Shown: positions 27,772-36,455 of the stretch, in pieces
Layout: every line of letters begins with the position of its first letter
Numbering within the stretch: position 1 is the first letter of the stretch
Source of the DNA: Parasporobacterium paucivorans DSM 15970
GTDB taxonomy: Bacteria; Bacillota; Clostridia; Lachnospirales; Lachnospiraceae
Reading direction: 5' to 3'
Length of the DNA: 49,172 bases
Assembly: GCF_900141895.1 (NCBI RefSeq)
Contig: NZ_FQYT01000023.1
Coordinates: 1 to 49,172, forward strand
Program-made: the position numbers and the translations under genes
Notes under the pieces: model-generated
What the model was told of the DNA's origin: nothing
The model's input: the letters and a program-made list of their open reading frames with translations, nothing else
The model's database searches: none

Positions 27772-28041
27772 ATGATTAGGGAAAGATTAGACATAACAAA
27801 CCCATCCGGACTGGATCTTGCCCCGGCGGGACTGCTATGCCACACGGCCACGAGATTCCTGTCCAGGATTGAAATCTGCTGTGCGGAAGGAAATACCATC
27901 AATGCGAAGAGCATCCTGAGCGTCCTGGGTGCATGCGCAAAGTGCGGCGATGACATAGAATTAATCTGCGAAGGGCCTGATGAAGAAGAGGCCTTCCTTG
28001 CAATATCTGACTTGATAAAAAATGGATTGGGAGAAAAGTAA
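27772..28041 (+). CDS. Divergent HPr-family protein in the cdaA-glmM operon (Asp15)
   Basis: An 89-residue HPr-fold protein. GGGAGG sits 6 nt before ATG 27772. An ATG at 27766 has no room for a ribosome site. Aligned to HPr, the active-site loop reads SGLDLAPAGLL: Asp replaces the PTS His15 and Ala replaces Arg17, so phosphocarrier activity is excluded. The Ser46 region survives as NAKSILSVL (serine at residue 47), followed by the typical IELICEGPDEEEAF end of the fold. It is Cys-rich for an HPr (C23, C36, C37 and two more near the middle). It sits between cdaR and glmM and abuts glmM. A regulatory role toward CdaA/GlmM is inference from position. Confidence 0.82.
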   Translation: MIRERLDITNPSGLDLAPAGLLCHTATRFLSRIEICCAEGNTINAKSILSVLGACAKCGDDIELICEGPDEEEAFLAISDLIKNGLGEK

Positions 28042-28042
28042 T

Positions 28043-29389
28043 ATGGGCAAATATTTTGGAACGGACGGATTCAGGGGAGAAGCAAATGTGGAGTTGACGG
28101 CGGAGAAAGCCTTTAAGGTTGGCCGTTTTCTGGGAGCCTATTTTGGAAATGGTGAAAAGGCCAGGATAGTCATTGGAAAGGACACCAGGAGAAGCAGCTA
28201 CATGCTGGAATACGCTCTGGCAGCCGGTCTGACCGCATCTGGAGCGGAGGCTTACCTTCTGCACGTAACTACCACGCCCAGTGTCTCCTATGTGGTCCGC
28301 ACGGAAGGGTTTGACTGCGGCATCATGATCTCGGCCAGCCATAACCCGTACTACGACAATGGACTCAAGCTGATCAATGGAGCCGGACAAAAAATCGAGG
28401 CAGAGATTGAAAATAAGATTGAAGCCTATATTGATTCAGAGAAGGAGACTCTTCCCTATGCTACCAGGGAAGAAATCGGAAGAACCATCGATTATACCGC
28501 GGGGAGAAACCGGTACATCGGATATCTGATTTCCCTGGCCACCAGATCCTTCAAAAATATGAAGGTAGGACTGGACTGCTCCAATGGCAGCGCCTCTGCG
28601 ATCGCCAAGAGTGTATTTGACGCATTGGGTGCGAAAACCTATGTGATCCACTGCGAACCGGACGGAACCAACATCAACAGGGACTGTGGATCCACCCATA
28701 TGGAACCATTGCAGAAATTTGTGGTGGAGAATCAGCTGGATATCGGATTTGCCTATGACGGGGATGCGGACCGTTGCCTGGCGGTGGATGAACACGGCAA
28801 GGTCGTGGACGGGGACGCCATCCTGTACGTATGCGGAAAACACATGAAGGACCGTGGCCAGCTGGAGAAAAACACGGTTGTAACCACCATAATGTCGAAC
28901 ATAGGATTATACAAGGCTTTTGACAAAGCCGGAATCAGCTACGAACAGACCGGGGTGGGCGACAAATATGTCACCGAAAACATGGTGAGCAACGGCTACA
29001 GTCTAGGCGGAGAGCAGTCCGGACATGTGATTTTTCTGAAGCACGCCACCACCGGAGACGGCATACTGACTTCCCTGAAAATAATGGAGGCCGTAATTGA
29101 AGGCAAGTCCACCTTGGGAACATTGACACAGGATCTCAAACTTTACCCGCAGATACTCAAGAACATCCGGGTAAAGGACAAGAATCTGGTAATGAACGAC
29201 GCCGACGTGCTGGCCGCCGCGAAGCAGGCGGAGGAAGACCTGGCGGGTGACGGCAGGATCCTTCTGAGATCCAGCGGTACAGAATCCCTGATCCGGGTGA
29301 TGGCAGAAGCCGGCAGCGAAGAACTGTGCAATGAATCCATAGAGAAAGTGACAGACGTAATCAGGAAAAAGGGATATGAATCATTATGA
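28043..29389 (+). CDS. glmM: Phosphoglucosamine mutase
   Basis: Converts glucosamine 6-phosphate to glucosamine 1-phosphate on the way to UDP-GlcNAc and peptidoglycan. The 448-residue product shows the start GKYFGTDGFRGEAN, the active-site phosphoserine loop ISASHNPYYDNG, the metal loop YDGDADRCLAVD, the sugar loop GGEQSGHVIF and the phosphate-binding LRSSGTESLIRVM. ATG 28043 is preceded by GGGAGA. In Bacillus, GlmM binds and inhibits CdaA, which fits their shared operon. The stop overlaps the GT2 start (ATGA). Confidence 0.96.
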   Translation: MGKYFGTDGFRGEANVELTAEKAFKVGRFLGAYFGNGEKARIVIGKDTRRSSYMLEYALAAGLTASGAEAYLLHVTTTPSVSYVVRTEGFDCGIMISASHNPYYDNGLKLINGAGQKIEAEIENKIEAYIDSEKETLPYATREEIGRTIDYTAGRNRYIGYLISLATRSFKNMKVGLDCSNGSASAIAKSVFDALGAKTYVIHCEPDGTNINRDCGSTHMEPLQKFVVENQLDIGFAYDGDADRCLAVDEHGKVVDGDAILYVCGKHMKDRGQLEKNTVVTTIMSNIGLYKAFDKAGISYEQTGVGDKYVTENMVSNGYSLGGEQSGHVIFLKHATTGDGILTSLKIMEAVIEGKSTLGTLTQDLKLYPQILKNIRVKDKNLVMNDADVLAAAKQAEEDLAGDGRILLRSSGTESLIRVMAEAGSEELCNESIEKVTDVIRKKGYESL

Positions 29390-30300
29390 CAGACGTAATC
29401 ATACCCACATATAAACCAGGAAAAGCTCTTGGCATATTGCTGGAAGCACTCAACCGGCAGACGATACGGCCGGATAATATATTTATCATCAATACAGACG
29501 AGAAATGCCTGCAGGAAACAGACTATGCAGGTTTTTCTAATGTCAAAGTGCACCATATCTCCCAGTCGGAGTTTGATCATGCAGCTACCAGGAATATGGC
29601 AATCCGGATGTCCGGGGCTGAGTATGTCATACTGATGACCCAGGACGCCATCCCGGCGGATGACAGGCTTATCGAGGAGCTGATAAAACCTTTTGCGGAT
29701 GAGGAGGTCGTCCTCACCTACGGGAGACAGCTGCCCAGGGAGGACTGCAACCCGGTGGAAAGTTACACCCGGTCCTTCAACTATCCGGCTCAGGATATGA
29801 TGAAAACAAAGGAAGACATTCCCAGACTGGGAATAAAGGCCTATTTCTGTTCTGATGTATGCGCAGCCTACCGGGTAAGCAGCTATAAAAGCCTGGGCGG
29901 TTTCGTGCCAAGGACCATCTTCAACGAGGACGCCTTGTACGCTGCCAAGGCCCTGAAAAATGGATATAAGGTATATTATGCGTCCAAAGCCAGGGTGATC
30001 CATTCCCACAATTATGGCGCCATGGAATATTTCCGGCGAAACTTTGACCTGGGCGTGTCCCACAGGGAATACCGGGAAGTGTTTGAAGGCATCAAAACAG
30101 AGGGCGAGGGAATCCGCCTGGTAAAAAACACCATGAAGCACCTTATCTCCATACGCAAGACCCGGCTGATTCCGGGGCTGGTGTGGGACAGTGCATGGAA
30201 ATATATAGGTTACAGACTGGGGAAAAAATATGACAGCCTTCCCAAAGGGCTCGTGATAAAATGCTCCATGAATAAACAATATTGGGAGGAAATGCTATGA
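29386..30300 (+). CDS. GT2 glycosyltransferase, rhamnosyltransferase-like
   Basis: A 304-residue family-2 glycosyltransferase (GT-A fold). It has the nucleotide-binding start VIIPTYKPGKALGILLEAL, FDHAATRNMAI with a following QDAIP in place of a classical DxD, and FNEDALYAAKAL with the catalytic acidic pair. These features resemble RfbF/RgpB-type rhamnosyltransferases that use dTDP-L-rhamnose, which the rfb genes downstream can supply. It is linked by ATGA overlaps to both glmM and galE, so sugar-precursor and glycan genes share one transcript. Confidence 0.82.
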   Translation: MTDVIIPTYKPGKALGILLEALNRQTIRPDNIFIINTDEKCLQETDYAGFSNVKVHHISQSEFDHAATRNMAIRMSGAEYVILMTQDAIPADDRLIEELIKPFADEEVVLTYGRQLPREDCNPVESYTRSFNYPAQDMMKTKEDIPRLGIKAYFCSDVCAAYRVSSYKSLGGFVPRTIFNEDALYAAKALKNGYKVYYASKARVIHSHNYGAMEYFRRNFDLGVSHREYREVFEGIKTEGEGIRLVKNTMKHLISIRKTRLIPGLVWDSAWKYIGYRLGKKYDSLPKGLVIKCSMNKQYWEEML

Positions 30301-31328
30301 CAATACTGGTAACAGGAGGCGCAGGCTATATCGGGAGCCATACCTGCGTGGAACTGCTTAATGACGGATACGAAGTGATCGTATTGGATAACCTGAGCAA
30401 TTCATCGAAGGAGTCCATAAACCGGGTAGAGGAGATTGCCGGAAAGAAACTCCGGTTCTATAAAGGGGATATCTGCAGCAGAACAGATTTACAGAGGGTA
30501 TTCACCGAAAATAAGATAGATGCCGTAATCCACTTTGCCGGATTGAAGGCAGTGGGCGAATCCGTAGAGAAGCCACTGGAATACTATATGAATAATATCA
30601 CCGGAACCCTGGTTCTGTGTGAAGTCATGCGGGAATACGGGGTAAAGAATATGGTGTTCAGCTCCTCTGCCACTGTTTACGGGAATCCGAAGTCGGTTCC
30701 CATCCGGGAAGATTTTCCGCTATCCACAACAAACCCATACGGCTCCACCAAGCTGATGATTGAAAATATCCTGACAGACATCCAGAATGCAGATAAACAG
30801 TGGAACATCATCCTTCTCCGGTACTTCAACCCGATTGGAGCCCATGAGAGCGGGCGGATCGGGGAAGATCCCAACGGAATCCCCAACAACCTACTTCCCT
30901 ATGTAGCAAAGGTGGCCGTCGGAAAGCTGCCGGTGGTCAACGTATTCGGCAACGATTACGACACGAAGGATGGAACGGGCGTCCGGGATTACATCCACGT
31001 GGTGGACCTGGCCAGAGGCCATATCCGCGCCATCGGGAAGCTGGACGAGAATCCGGGGCTAAAAGTATATAACCTGGGAACAGGCACGGGATACAGCGTG
31101 CTGGAGGTCATCGCAAGCTTCTCGAAGGCCTGCGGGAAAGAAGTGCCTTACCGGATTGCCCCAAGACGTCCCGGAGATATCGGCGTCTGCTATGCGGATC
31201 CCGAGAAGGCCTGGAAAGAACTGGGATGGAAAGCGGAATATTCCATCGGAAAAATGTGCGAGGATACGTGGAGATGGCAAAGCAAAAATCCGGACGGGTA
31301 CGCAACGCCTTGCAATACAGAAAAGTAA
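30297..31328 (+). CDS. galE: UDP-glucose 4-epimerase
   Basis: Interconverts UDP-glucose and UDP-galactose (or the N-acetyl forms). The 343-residue SDR enzyme has the NAD-binding TGGAGYIGSHTCVELL, the SSSATVYG segment and the catalytic YGSTK. ATG 30297 has GGAGG 6-7 nt upstream and overlaps the GT2 stop by 4 nt. A longer reading upstream is not needed. It would feed galactose units into the downstream glycan. Confidence 0.95.
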   Translation: MTILVTGGAGYIGSHTCVELLNDGYEVIVLDNLSNSSKESINRVEEIAGKKLRFYKGDICSRTDLQRVFTENKIDAVIHFAGLKAVGESVEKPLEYYMNNITGTLVLCEVMREYGVKNMVFSSSATVYGNPKSVPIREDFPLSTTNPYGSTKLMIENILTDIQNADKQWNIILLRYFNPIGAHESGRIGEDPNGIPNNLLPYVAKVAVGKLPVVNVFGNDYDTKDGTGVRDYIHVVDLARGHIRAIGKLDENPGLKVYNLGTGTGYSVLEVIASFSKACGKEVPYRIAPRRPGDIGVCYADPEKAWKELGWKAEYSIGKMCEDTWRWQSKNPDGYATPCNTEK

Positions 31329-31338
31329 ATGGTATAAT
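31310..31338 (+). promoter_or_regulatory. Promoter of leuA
   Basis: TTGCAA (31310-31315), a 17-nt spacer and TATAAT (31333-31338), at the very end of galE, about 40 nt before the leuA ATG. The leader is too short for a T-box. Confidence 0.65.
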
Positions 31339-31376
31339 TCTTGGAAAATGCATTGAAATATGTAAGGAGAATGTCT

Positions 31377-33047
31377 ATGAGAAACTATCAGAAGTACCAA
31401 AAAGGAATCACAATCGACCTTCCTGACAGACAGTGGCCGAACAGGGAAATAACCAAAGCTCCGATCTGGTGCAGCGTCGACCTGCGGGATGGCAATCAGG
31501 CCCTAATTGAACCCATGCTGGTGGAAGAGAAAGTGGAACTATTCAATCTCCTTGTTAAGCTAGGCTTTAAAGAAATAGAAATCGGATTTCCATCCGCATC
31601 CCAGATAGAGTATGATTTCCTGCGTGAACTGGTTCACAAGAAGCTGATACCGGATGATGTCACCATCCAGGTGCTTACCCAGTGCAGGGAGCATCTGATT
31701 GAAAGGACGTTTGAATCCCTGCAGGGAATAAAGAACGCCATCGTGCACATCTATAATTCCACATCCGTCCTGCAGAGAGAAGTGGTCTTCAAGATGGATA
31801 AGGAAGAAATCAAGAAAATCGCTATCGAAGGGACCCAGCTGGTCAAGAAATATGCCATGAATTTCGATGGAAGAATTCAGCTGGAATATTCTCCAGAAAG
31901 CTTCACCGGAACTGAACTGGAGTTTGCGCTGGATGTCTGCACGGCAGTTCAGGATGCCTGGGGACCGACCCCGGATAACAAGATTATTTTCAACCTTCCG
32001 GCTACCGTGGAAATGACCAGCCCGAATGTCTATGCGGATCAGATCGAATGGATGGACAGACGGTTCAAGGACCGTGGAAATGTAATCCTCAGTGTCCATC
32101 CCCACAACGACAGGGGAACCGGCGTTGCGGCAACGGAGCTTTCCCTTATGGCAGGCGCGGACCGTGTGGAAGGAACTTTATTTGGAAACGGTGAGAGAAC
32201 CGGAAACGTGGATATCCTGACCGTTGCCTACAATATGTTCTCTCACGGAGTGGATCCGCAGCTGAACCTGGAAAATGTGGATGAAATCATAGATGTATAT
32301 GAAAGATGCTGCAAGATGCCGGTGGACATGCGCCATCCTTATGCAGGCAAGCTTGTATTCACGGCTTTTTCCGGCTCCCATCAGGATGCAATCAGCAAGG
32401 GAATTACCATGCTTCGGGACAGGGAAGACGGAATCTGGGCGGTGCCCTATCTGCCAATCGATCCAAGCGACCTGGGACGCAAATACGAGCCGGTGGTGCG
32501 CATCAACAGCCAGTCTGGCAAGGGCGGCGTAGCCTTTGTCATGGACACCTACTTTGGCTACAAACTGCCTAAGCCGATGCATAAGGAATTTGCGGATGTC
32601 ATCCAGAAGATTGCGGAACAGACAGGCGAAGTGTCACCGGAAGTCATTATGGAGAAATTTAACGAGGAATATCTAGCACTGCAGACACCGTATGAATTCA
32701 TACGGATGCAGGTCGCCGATATAAATGAAGAAGATACCAAGGCAAACATCACGTTCAAGTACCTGGGAGAAGAAATGGTCGCGGAGGGAATCGGCAACGG
32801 TCCTGTGGATGCAGTCCGTACTGCCCTGAAACGCAAAATCGGTACCGACGTAAAGCTGCTTGACTTCTCCGAGCATGCCTTAAGCGAAGGCGCCCAGGCG
32901 AAAGCTGCCGCCTACGTACAGATGATGGACGTATCCACAGGCATAACCACCTTTGGAGTCGGCGTAAGCGCCAACATCACCAAGGCATCAGTCCGGGCCA
33001 TGTTCAGCGCTCTGAACCGACTGGCGCGTCTGGAAAATGAACGGTAA
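31377..33047 (+). CDS. leuA: 2-isopropylmalate synthase (long type)
   Basis: First committed enzyme of leucine synthesis, condensing acetyl-CoA with 2-oxoisovalerate. The 556-residue product matches the longer LeuA type with an N-terminal extension (YQKGITIDLPDRQWP). The HMGL-like barrel has SVDLRDGNQALIEPM and the metal-binding HPHNDRGTGVAATELS. The C-terminal LeuA dimer/allosteric domain is complete (about 430-556). ATG 31377 follows AAGGAGA. ATG 31371 is too close. No other leucine gene is nearby. It overlaps the gtrA-like gene by 11 nt, although that gene belongs functionally to the glycan locus. Confidence 0.95.
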   Translation: MRNYQKYQKGITIDLPDRQWPNREITKAPIWCSVDLRDGNQALIEPMLVEEKVELFNLLVKLGFKEIEIGFPSASQIEYDFLRELVHKKLIPDDVTIQVLTQCREHLIERTFESLQGIKNAIVHIYNSTSVLQREVVFKMDKEEIKKIAIEGTQLVKKYAMNFDGRIQLEYSPESFTGTELEFALDVCTAVQDAWGPTPDNKIIFNLPATVEMTSPNVYADQIEWMDRRFKDRGNVILSVHPHNDRGTGVAATELSLMAGADRVEGTLFGNGERTGNVDILTVAYNMFSHGVDPQLNLENVDEIIDVYERCCKMPVDMRHPYAGKLVFTAFSGSHQDAISKGITMLRDREDGIWAVPYLPIDPSDLGRKYEPVVRINSQSGKGGVAFVMDTYFGYKLPKPMHKEFADVIQKIAEQTGEVSPEVIMEKFNEEYLALQTPYEFIRMQVADINEEDTKANITFKYLGEEMVAEGIGNGPVDAVRTALKRKIGTDVKLLDFSEHALSEGAQAKAAAYVQMMDVSTGITTFGVGVSANITKASVRAMFSALNRLARLENER

Positions 33048-33450
33048 ATACAAGGCTTTCATACAATTTGTCAAGTTTGGAATCGTGGGTCTGGGCAACA
33101 CTTTCGTAAACTATGCGGTATATGCCATAGTCATCCTTCTGGGGCTTCATTACCAGGTGGGAAATGTGCTGGGCTTTCTGATCAGCGTGCTGAATTCCTT
33201 CTACTGGAACAACCGATATGTTTTCCGGCAGCAGGAAGGGGAGAGCCGCGTCAAATGGAAGGCACTGCTTAGGACCTATTTATCCTATGCCTTTTCAGGG
33301 CTGGTCATCACTCCCGTCTTACTGTATTTATTAGTAGAGACAGGGGGCCTGTCCGAGTACCTGGCACCATTTTTGATTATGATCATTACCATTCCGCTGA
33401 ATTTTTTTATGAATAAGCATTGGGCATTCAGACCGGAAAGACGAAATTAG
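33037..33450 (+). CDS. GtrA-family membrane protein
   Basis: A 137-residue protein with four transmembrane helices (about 10-30, 37-58, 78-100 and 106-128) and the family hallmarks FGIVGLGNTFVNYAVY near the N-terminus, NSFYWNNRYVF in the middle and MNKHWAF at the C-terminus. GtrA proteins help move lipid-linked sugars or work with GT2 enzymes in glycan glucosylation and teichoic acid decoration. It overlaps leuA by 11 nt and precedes rfbD by 38 nt, linking the rhamnose genes to the leuA transcript. Confidence 0.88.
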   Translation: MNGKYKAFIQFVKFGIVGLGNTFVNYAVYAIVILLGLHYQVGNVLGFLISVLNSFYWNNRYVFRQQEGESRVKWKALLRTYLSYAFSGLVITPVLLYLLVETGGLSEYLAPFLIMIITIPLNFFMNKHWAFRPERRN

Positions 33451-33488
33451 AAAATGGGAGATTATATTTAAAATCCCGGAGGAGAAGC

Positions 33489-34331
33489 ATGAAAAAAATA
33501 TTAGTCACAGGCAGCAATGGGCAGCTTGGCCGAGCAATTAATGAATTCTATGCCAATAAGACCGGGATAGAGTTAGTAAATACGGATGTGACCGAGCTGG
33601 ATATAACATCTATCAAGGATACGTTGAAATTGGTCAGGGAAGTTAACCCAGATGCAATAATCAACTGCGCCGCCCATACCGGAGTGGATGCCTGCGAAAC
33701 GGACATAGACAACGCCTACAAGATTAATGCGATTGGACCTAGAAACCTAAGCATAGCGGCAAAGGATATAGGTGCTAAAATAGTACACATCTCAACGGAC
33801 TATGTTTTTGATGGGAAGACTGATAAACCATATATTGAATTTGATACGCCAAATCCTCAGGGAATATATGGTAAGACAAAACTTGAAGGGGAAAATTTTG
33901 TAAGGCAGTTCGCAGATAAATTCTTCATCATCCGGACGGCATGGCTGTACGGGGATGGAAAAAACTTTGTAAAGACGATGCTTCGTTTATCTGAAACAAA
34001 CGACACAGTGAGGGTGGTAAGTGACCAGTATGGAACCCCAACCAGCGCCGATGAACTGGTTAAGTCAATAGATTTTCTTTTGCGTTCAGATAACTATGGA
34101 ATCTTTCATGGAACTTGTGAGGGAAGCTGCAGCTGGGCAGACTTTGCAGAAGAAATATTTCGGCTGGCAGGTAAGACCACCAAGGTTGAACGTATAACAA
34201 GCAGGGAATATCCAACTCCTGCTGATAGGCCTGCGTATTCTGTATTGGAAAACAATATGTTTCATCTTACCTGCGGATATAAATTTATGAACTGGCAGGA
34301 TGCTTTTAAGATGTACATGGATAAACAATAA
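33489..34331 (+). CDS. rfbD: dTDP-4-dehydrorhamnose reductase
   Basis: Last step of dTDP-L-rhamnose synthesis. The 280-residue SDR protein has the cofactor motif TGSNGQLGRAINEF, STDYVFDG and the catalytic YGKTK. ATG 33489 has GGAGGAG upstream. An open frame extending to 33420 is not used. Together with rfbB, rfbA and rfbC it completes the pathway, in the order D-B-A-C with rfbD ahead of the rfbB promoter. Confidence 0.95.
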   Translation: MKKILVTGSNGQLGRAINEFYANKTGIELVNTDVTELDITSIKDTLKLVREVNPDAIINCAAHTGVDACETDIDNAYKINAIGPRNLSIAAKDIGAKIVHISTDYVFDGKTDKPYIEFDTPNPQGIYGKTKLEGENFVRQFADKFFIIRTAWLYGDGKNFVKTMLRLSETNDTVRVVSDQYGTPTSADELVKSIDFLLRSDNYGIFHGTCEGSCSWADFAEEIFRLAGKTTKVERITSREYPTPADRPAYSVLENNMFHLTCGYKFMNWQDAFKMYMDKQ

Positions 34332-34333
34332 AC

Positions 34334-34362
34334 TTGTAACGAATGAAAAACGGTGTTATAAT
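34334..34362 (+). promoter_or_regulatory. Promoter of rfbB-rfbA-rfbC
   Basis: TTGTAA (34334-34339), a 17-nt spacer and TATAAT (34357-34362), starting 3 nt after rfbD. A leader of about 50 nt follows. Confidence 0.65.
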
Positions 34363-34420
34363 ACATCGGTTAATGAATAAATTACAGATTTAATGAAATA
34401 TTTTTGGAGGAATATGTACG

Positions 34421-35497
34421 ATGAGAACATATTTAGTAACAGGTGGCGCAGGTTTTATCGGGTCAAATTATATTCATTACATGTTCAAAAAATATGATAA
34501 CGATATCCGCGTTATAAATGTTGACTGCCTGACTTATGCGGGCAATCTTGAAAATCTCAAAAGCATTGAACATCGGGAAAACTACTCTTTTGTAAAGGCC
34601 GATATATGTGACAAAGAAGCAATCGCAAAGATATTTGCAGAGAATGAAATCGACAGGGTGGTTCATTTTGCTGCAGAAAGCCACGTTGACCGGAGCATCA
34701 AAAATCCGGAGGTTTTTGTACAGACCAATGTTTTAGGGACACTGGTAATGTTGAACTGTGCAAAAAACTCTTGGGAGCTGGAAGATGGCTCCTTTAAACC
34801 GGGCAAGAAATTCCTGCATGTATCAACGGATGAAGTGTACGGGTCACTGGAAGAGGAAGGCACATACTTCTATGAGACGACTCCTTATGATCCACACAGT
34901 CCTTATTCAGCAAGCAAGGCATCTTCAGACATGCTGGTAAAATCCTATATGGATACCTATAAATTTCCGGCTAATATAACAAACTGCAGCAACAACTACG
35001 GGCCATATCAGTTTCCGGAGAAACTGATTCCTTTGATTATCAACAACGCTTTATCAGGGAAGAAGCTCCCAATCTATGGAGACGGAAAGAATGTCCGTGA
35101 CTGGCTTTATGTAGAAGATCATGCAAAAGCAATCGACATGGTGCAGGAACAGGGACGACTGTTTGAAACCTACAATATCGGCGGACATAATGAAAAACAG
35201 AATATTGAGATCGTTAATATAATAATTGAAACATTACAGGAGATGCTCCCTGATTCAGACCCGAGAAAAGCACATATTAATAAGGATCTGATTACCTATG
35301 TTGAAGATAGAAAAGGTCATGACAGAAGGTATGCGATTGCACCAGATAAGATTAAAGCAGAGATGGGCTGGTACCCGGAAACTATGTTTAAAGAAGGTAT
35401 CAGGCTTACAATTGAATGGTTCTTCGAGCATGAGGACTGGATGAAGAGTGTAACGAGTGGTGATTATCAGAAATATTATACAGAAATGTATAAATAA
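34421..35497 (+). CDS. rfbB: dTDP-glucose 4,6-dehydratase
   Basis: Second step of dTDP-L-rhamnose synthesis, NAD-dependent dehydration of dTDP-glucose. The 358-residue extended SDR protein has TGGAGFIGSNYIHYM, the FAAESHVDRSI block, VSTDEVYGSLE with the catalytic acid pair, and the catalytic YSASK. The ATG follows TGGAGG. The internal regulatory hairpin between this gene and rfbA is described separately. Confidence 0.97.
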   Translation: MRTYLVTGGAGFIGSNYIHYMFKKYDNDIRVINVDCLTYAGNLENLKSIEHRENYSFVKADICDKEAIAKIFAENEIDRVVHFAAESHVDRSIKNPEVFVQTNVLGTLVMLNCAKNSWELEDGSFKPGKKFLHVSTDEVYGSLEEEGTYFYETTPYDPHSPYSASKASSDMLVKSYMDTYKFPANITNCSNNYGPYQFPEKLIPLIINNALSGKKLPIYGDGKNVRDWLYVEDHAKAIDMVQEQGRLFETYNIGGHNEKQNIEIVNIIIETLQEMLPDSDPRKAHINKDLITYVEDRKGHDRRYAIAPDKIKAEMGWYPETMFKEGIRLTIEWFFEHEDWMKSVTSGDYQKYYTEMYK

Positions 35498-35501
35498 TGA
35501 T

Positions 35502-35534
35502 TATGGGAACATGATAATTCATCATGTTCCCATA
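35502..35534 (+). promoter_or_regulatory. Perfect 14-bp hairpin between rfbB and rfbA
   Basis: The arms at 35502-35515 and 35521-35534 are perfectly complementary, with loop AATTC. It begins 5 nt after the rfbB stop and is not followed by a U-tract. Possible roles are 3'-end protection, processing, or partial termination that lowers rfbA/rfbC expression. Confidence 0.65.
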
Positions 35535-35563
35535 AAGTATGTATAAAATTAAGGAGAGTACAA

Positions 35564-36433
35564 ATGAAAGGTATAATATTAGCAGGAGGTTCAGGTACCA
35601 GGCTGTACCCATTGACAAAAGCGGTATCAAAACAGATTATGCCGGTTTATGACAAGCCAATGATTTATTATCCCTTGTCAACATTAATGTTGGCAGGAAT
35701 TAGAGAAATACTGATTATATCTACTCCTAGGGATTTACCTGTGTTTGAGGAATTGTTTGGAACGGGAGAGCAGCTTGGATTAAAAATCTCATATTCAATC
35801 CAGGAAGAACCCAGGGGGTTGGCAGATGCCTTTATCATCGGTGAAAAATTTATCGGTGACGATAATGTCGCACTGGTATTAGGCGATAACATTTTCTACG
35901 GTCAGAGCTTCTCCAAGGTGCTCAAAAGCGCAGTTGCAAGAGAAACAGGTGCAACAATTTTCGGATATTATGTCAGGGACCCCAGGGAATATGGCGTTGT
36001 AGAGTTTGATGAGAATTGTAAAGCTCTCTCTATAGAGGAAAAACCTGAAAATCCAAAGTCAAATTATGCTGTACCAGGGTTGTATTTCTATGATAATGAC
36101 GTAGTTGAGATTGCCAAGAATATAAAACCTTCGGCCAGGGGTGAGATTGAAATCACAGCGGTCAATAATGAATATCTGAAAAGAGGGACTCTTCACGTAG
36201 AAACTCTTGGAAGAGGATTTGCATGGCTCGATACGGGGAATCATGACGCCCTTTTGGAAGCTTCGGATTTCGTTGCGGCGTTCCAGAAAAGACAGGGTCT
36301 ATATATTTCCTGCATAGAAGAAATAGCCTACAAAAGAGGATTTATTGATAAAGAGCAATTGATTGAACTTGCCCAGCCTCTTTTAAAAACTGAGTATGGA
36401 CAGTACTTAATGGAGATCGCTCAGGGATTGTAG
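35564..36433 (+). CDS. rfbA: Glucose-1-phosphate thymidylyltransferase
   Basis: First step of dTDP-L-rhamnose synthesis, making dTDP-glucose from glucose 1-phosphate and dTTP. The 289-residue product has the nucleotidyltransferase signature [14 protein letters not shown], the [17 protein letters not shown] block, LGDNIFYG with the metal Asp, and the sugar-binding EEKP. The ATG follows AAGGAGAG. Confidence 0.97.
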   Translation: MKGIILAGGSGTRLYPLTKAVSKQIMPVYDKPMIYYPLSTLMLAGIREILIISTPRDLPVFEELFGTGEQLGLKISYSIQEEPRGLADAFIIGEKFIGDDNVALVLGDNIFYGQSFSKVLKSAVARETGATIFGYYVRDPREYGVVEFDENCKALSIEEKPENPKSNYAVPGLYFYDNDVVEIAKNIKPSARGEIEITAVNNEYLKRGTLHVETLGRGFAWLDTGNHDALLEASDFVAAFQKRQGLYISCIEEIAYKRGFIDKEQLIELAQPLLKTEYGQYLMEIAQGL

Positions 36434-36455
36434 AGAAAATTTTAAGGAGGATATA

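Noticed and set aside
29143-30279. 378-residue open frame on the minus strand opposite glmM and the GT2
   Set aside because: It spans two confident genes on the other strand and encodes no known motif.
31341-31376. Upstream-extended leuA start at TTG 31341
   Set aside because: AAGGAGA at 31364-31370 places initiation at ATG 31377, and the extension would leave no ribosome site.
31338-31376. T-box or leucine attenuator before leuA
   Set aside because: The leader from the predicted start is only about 30 nt, too short for a T-box or leader peptide.
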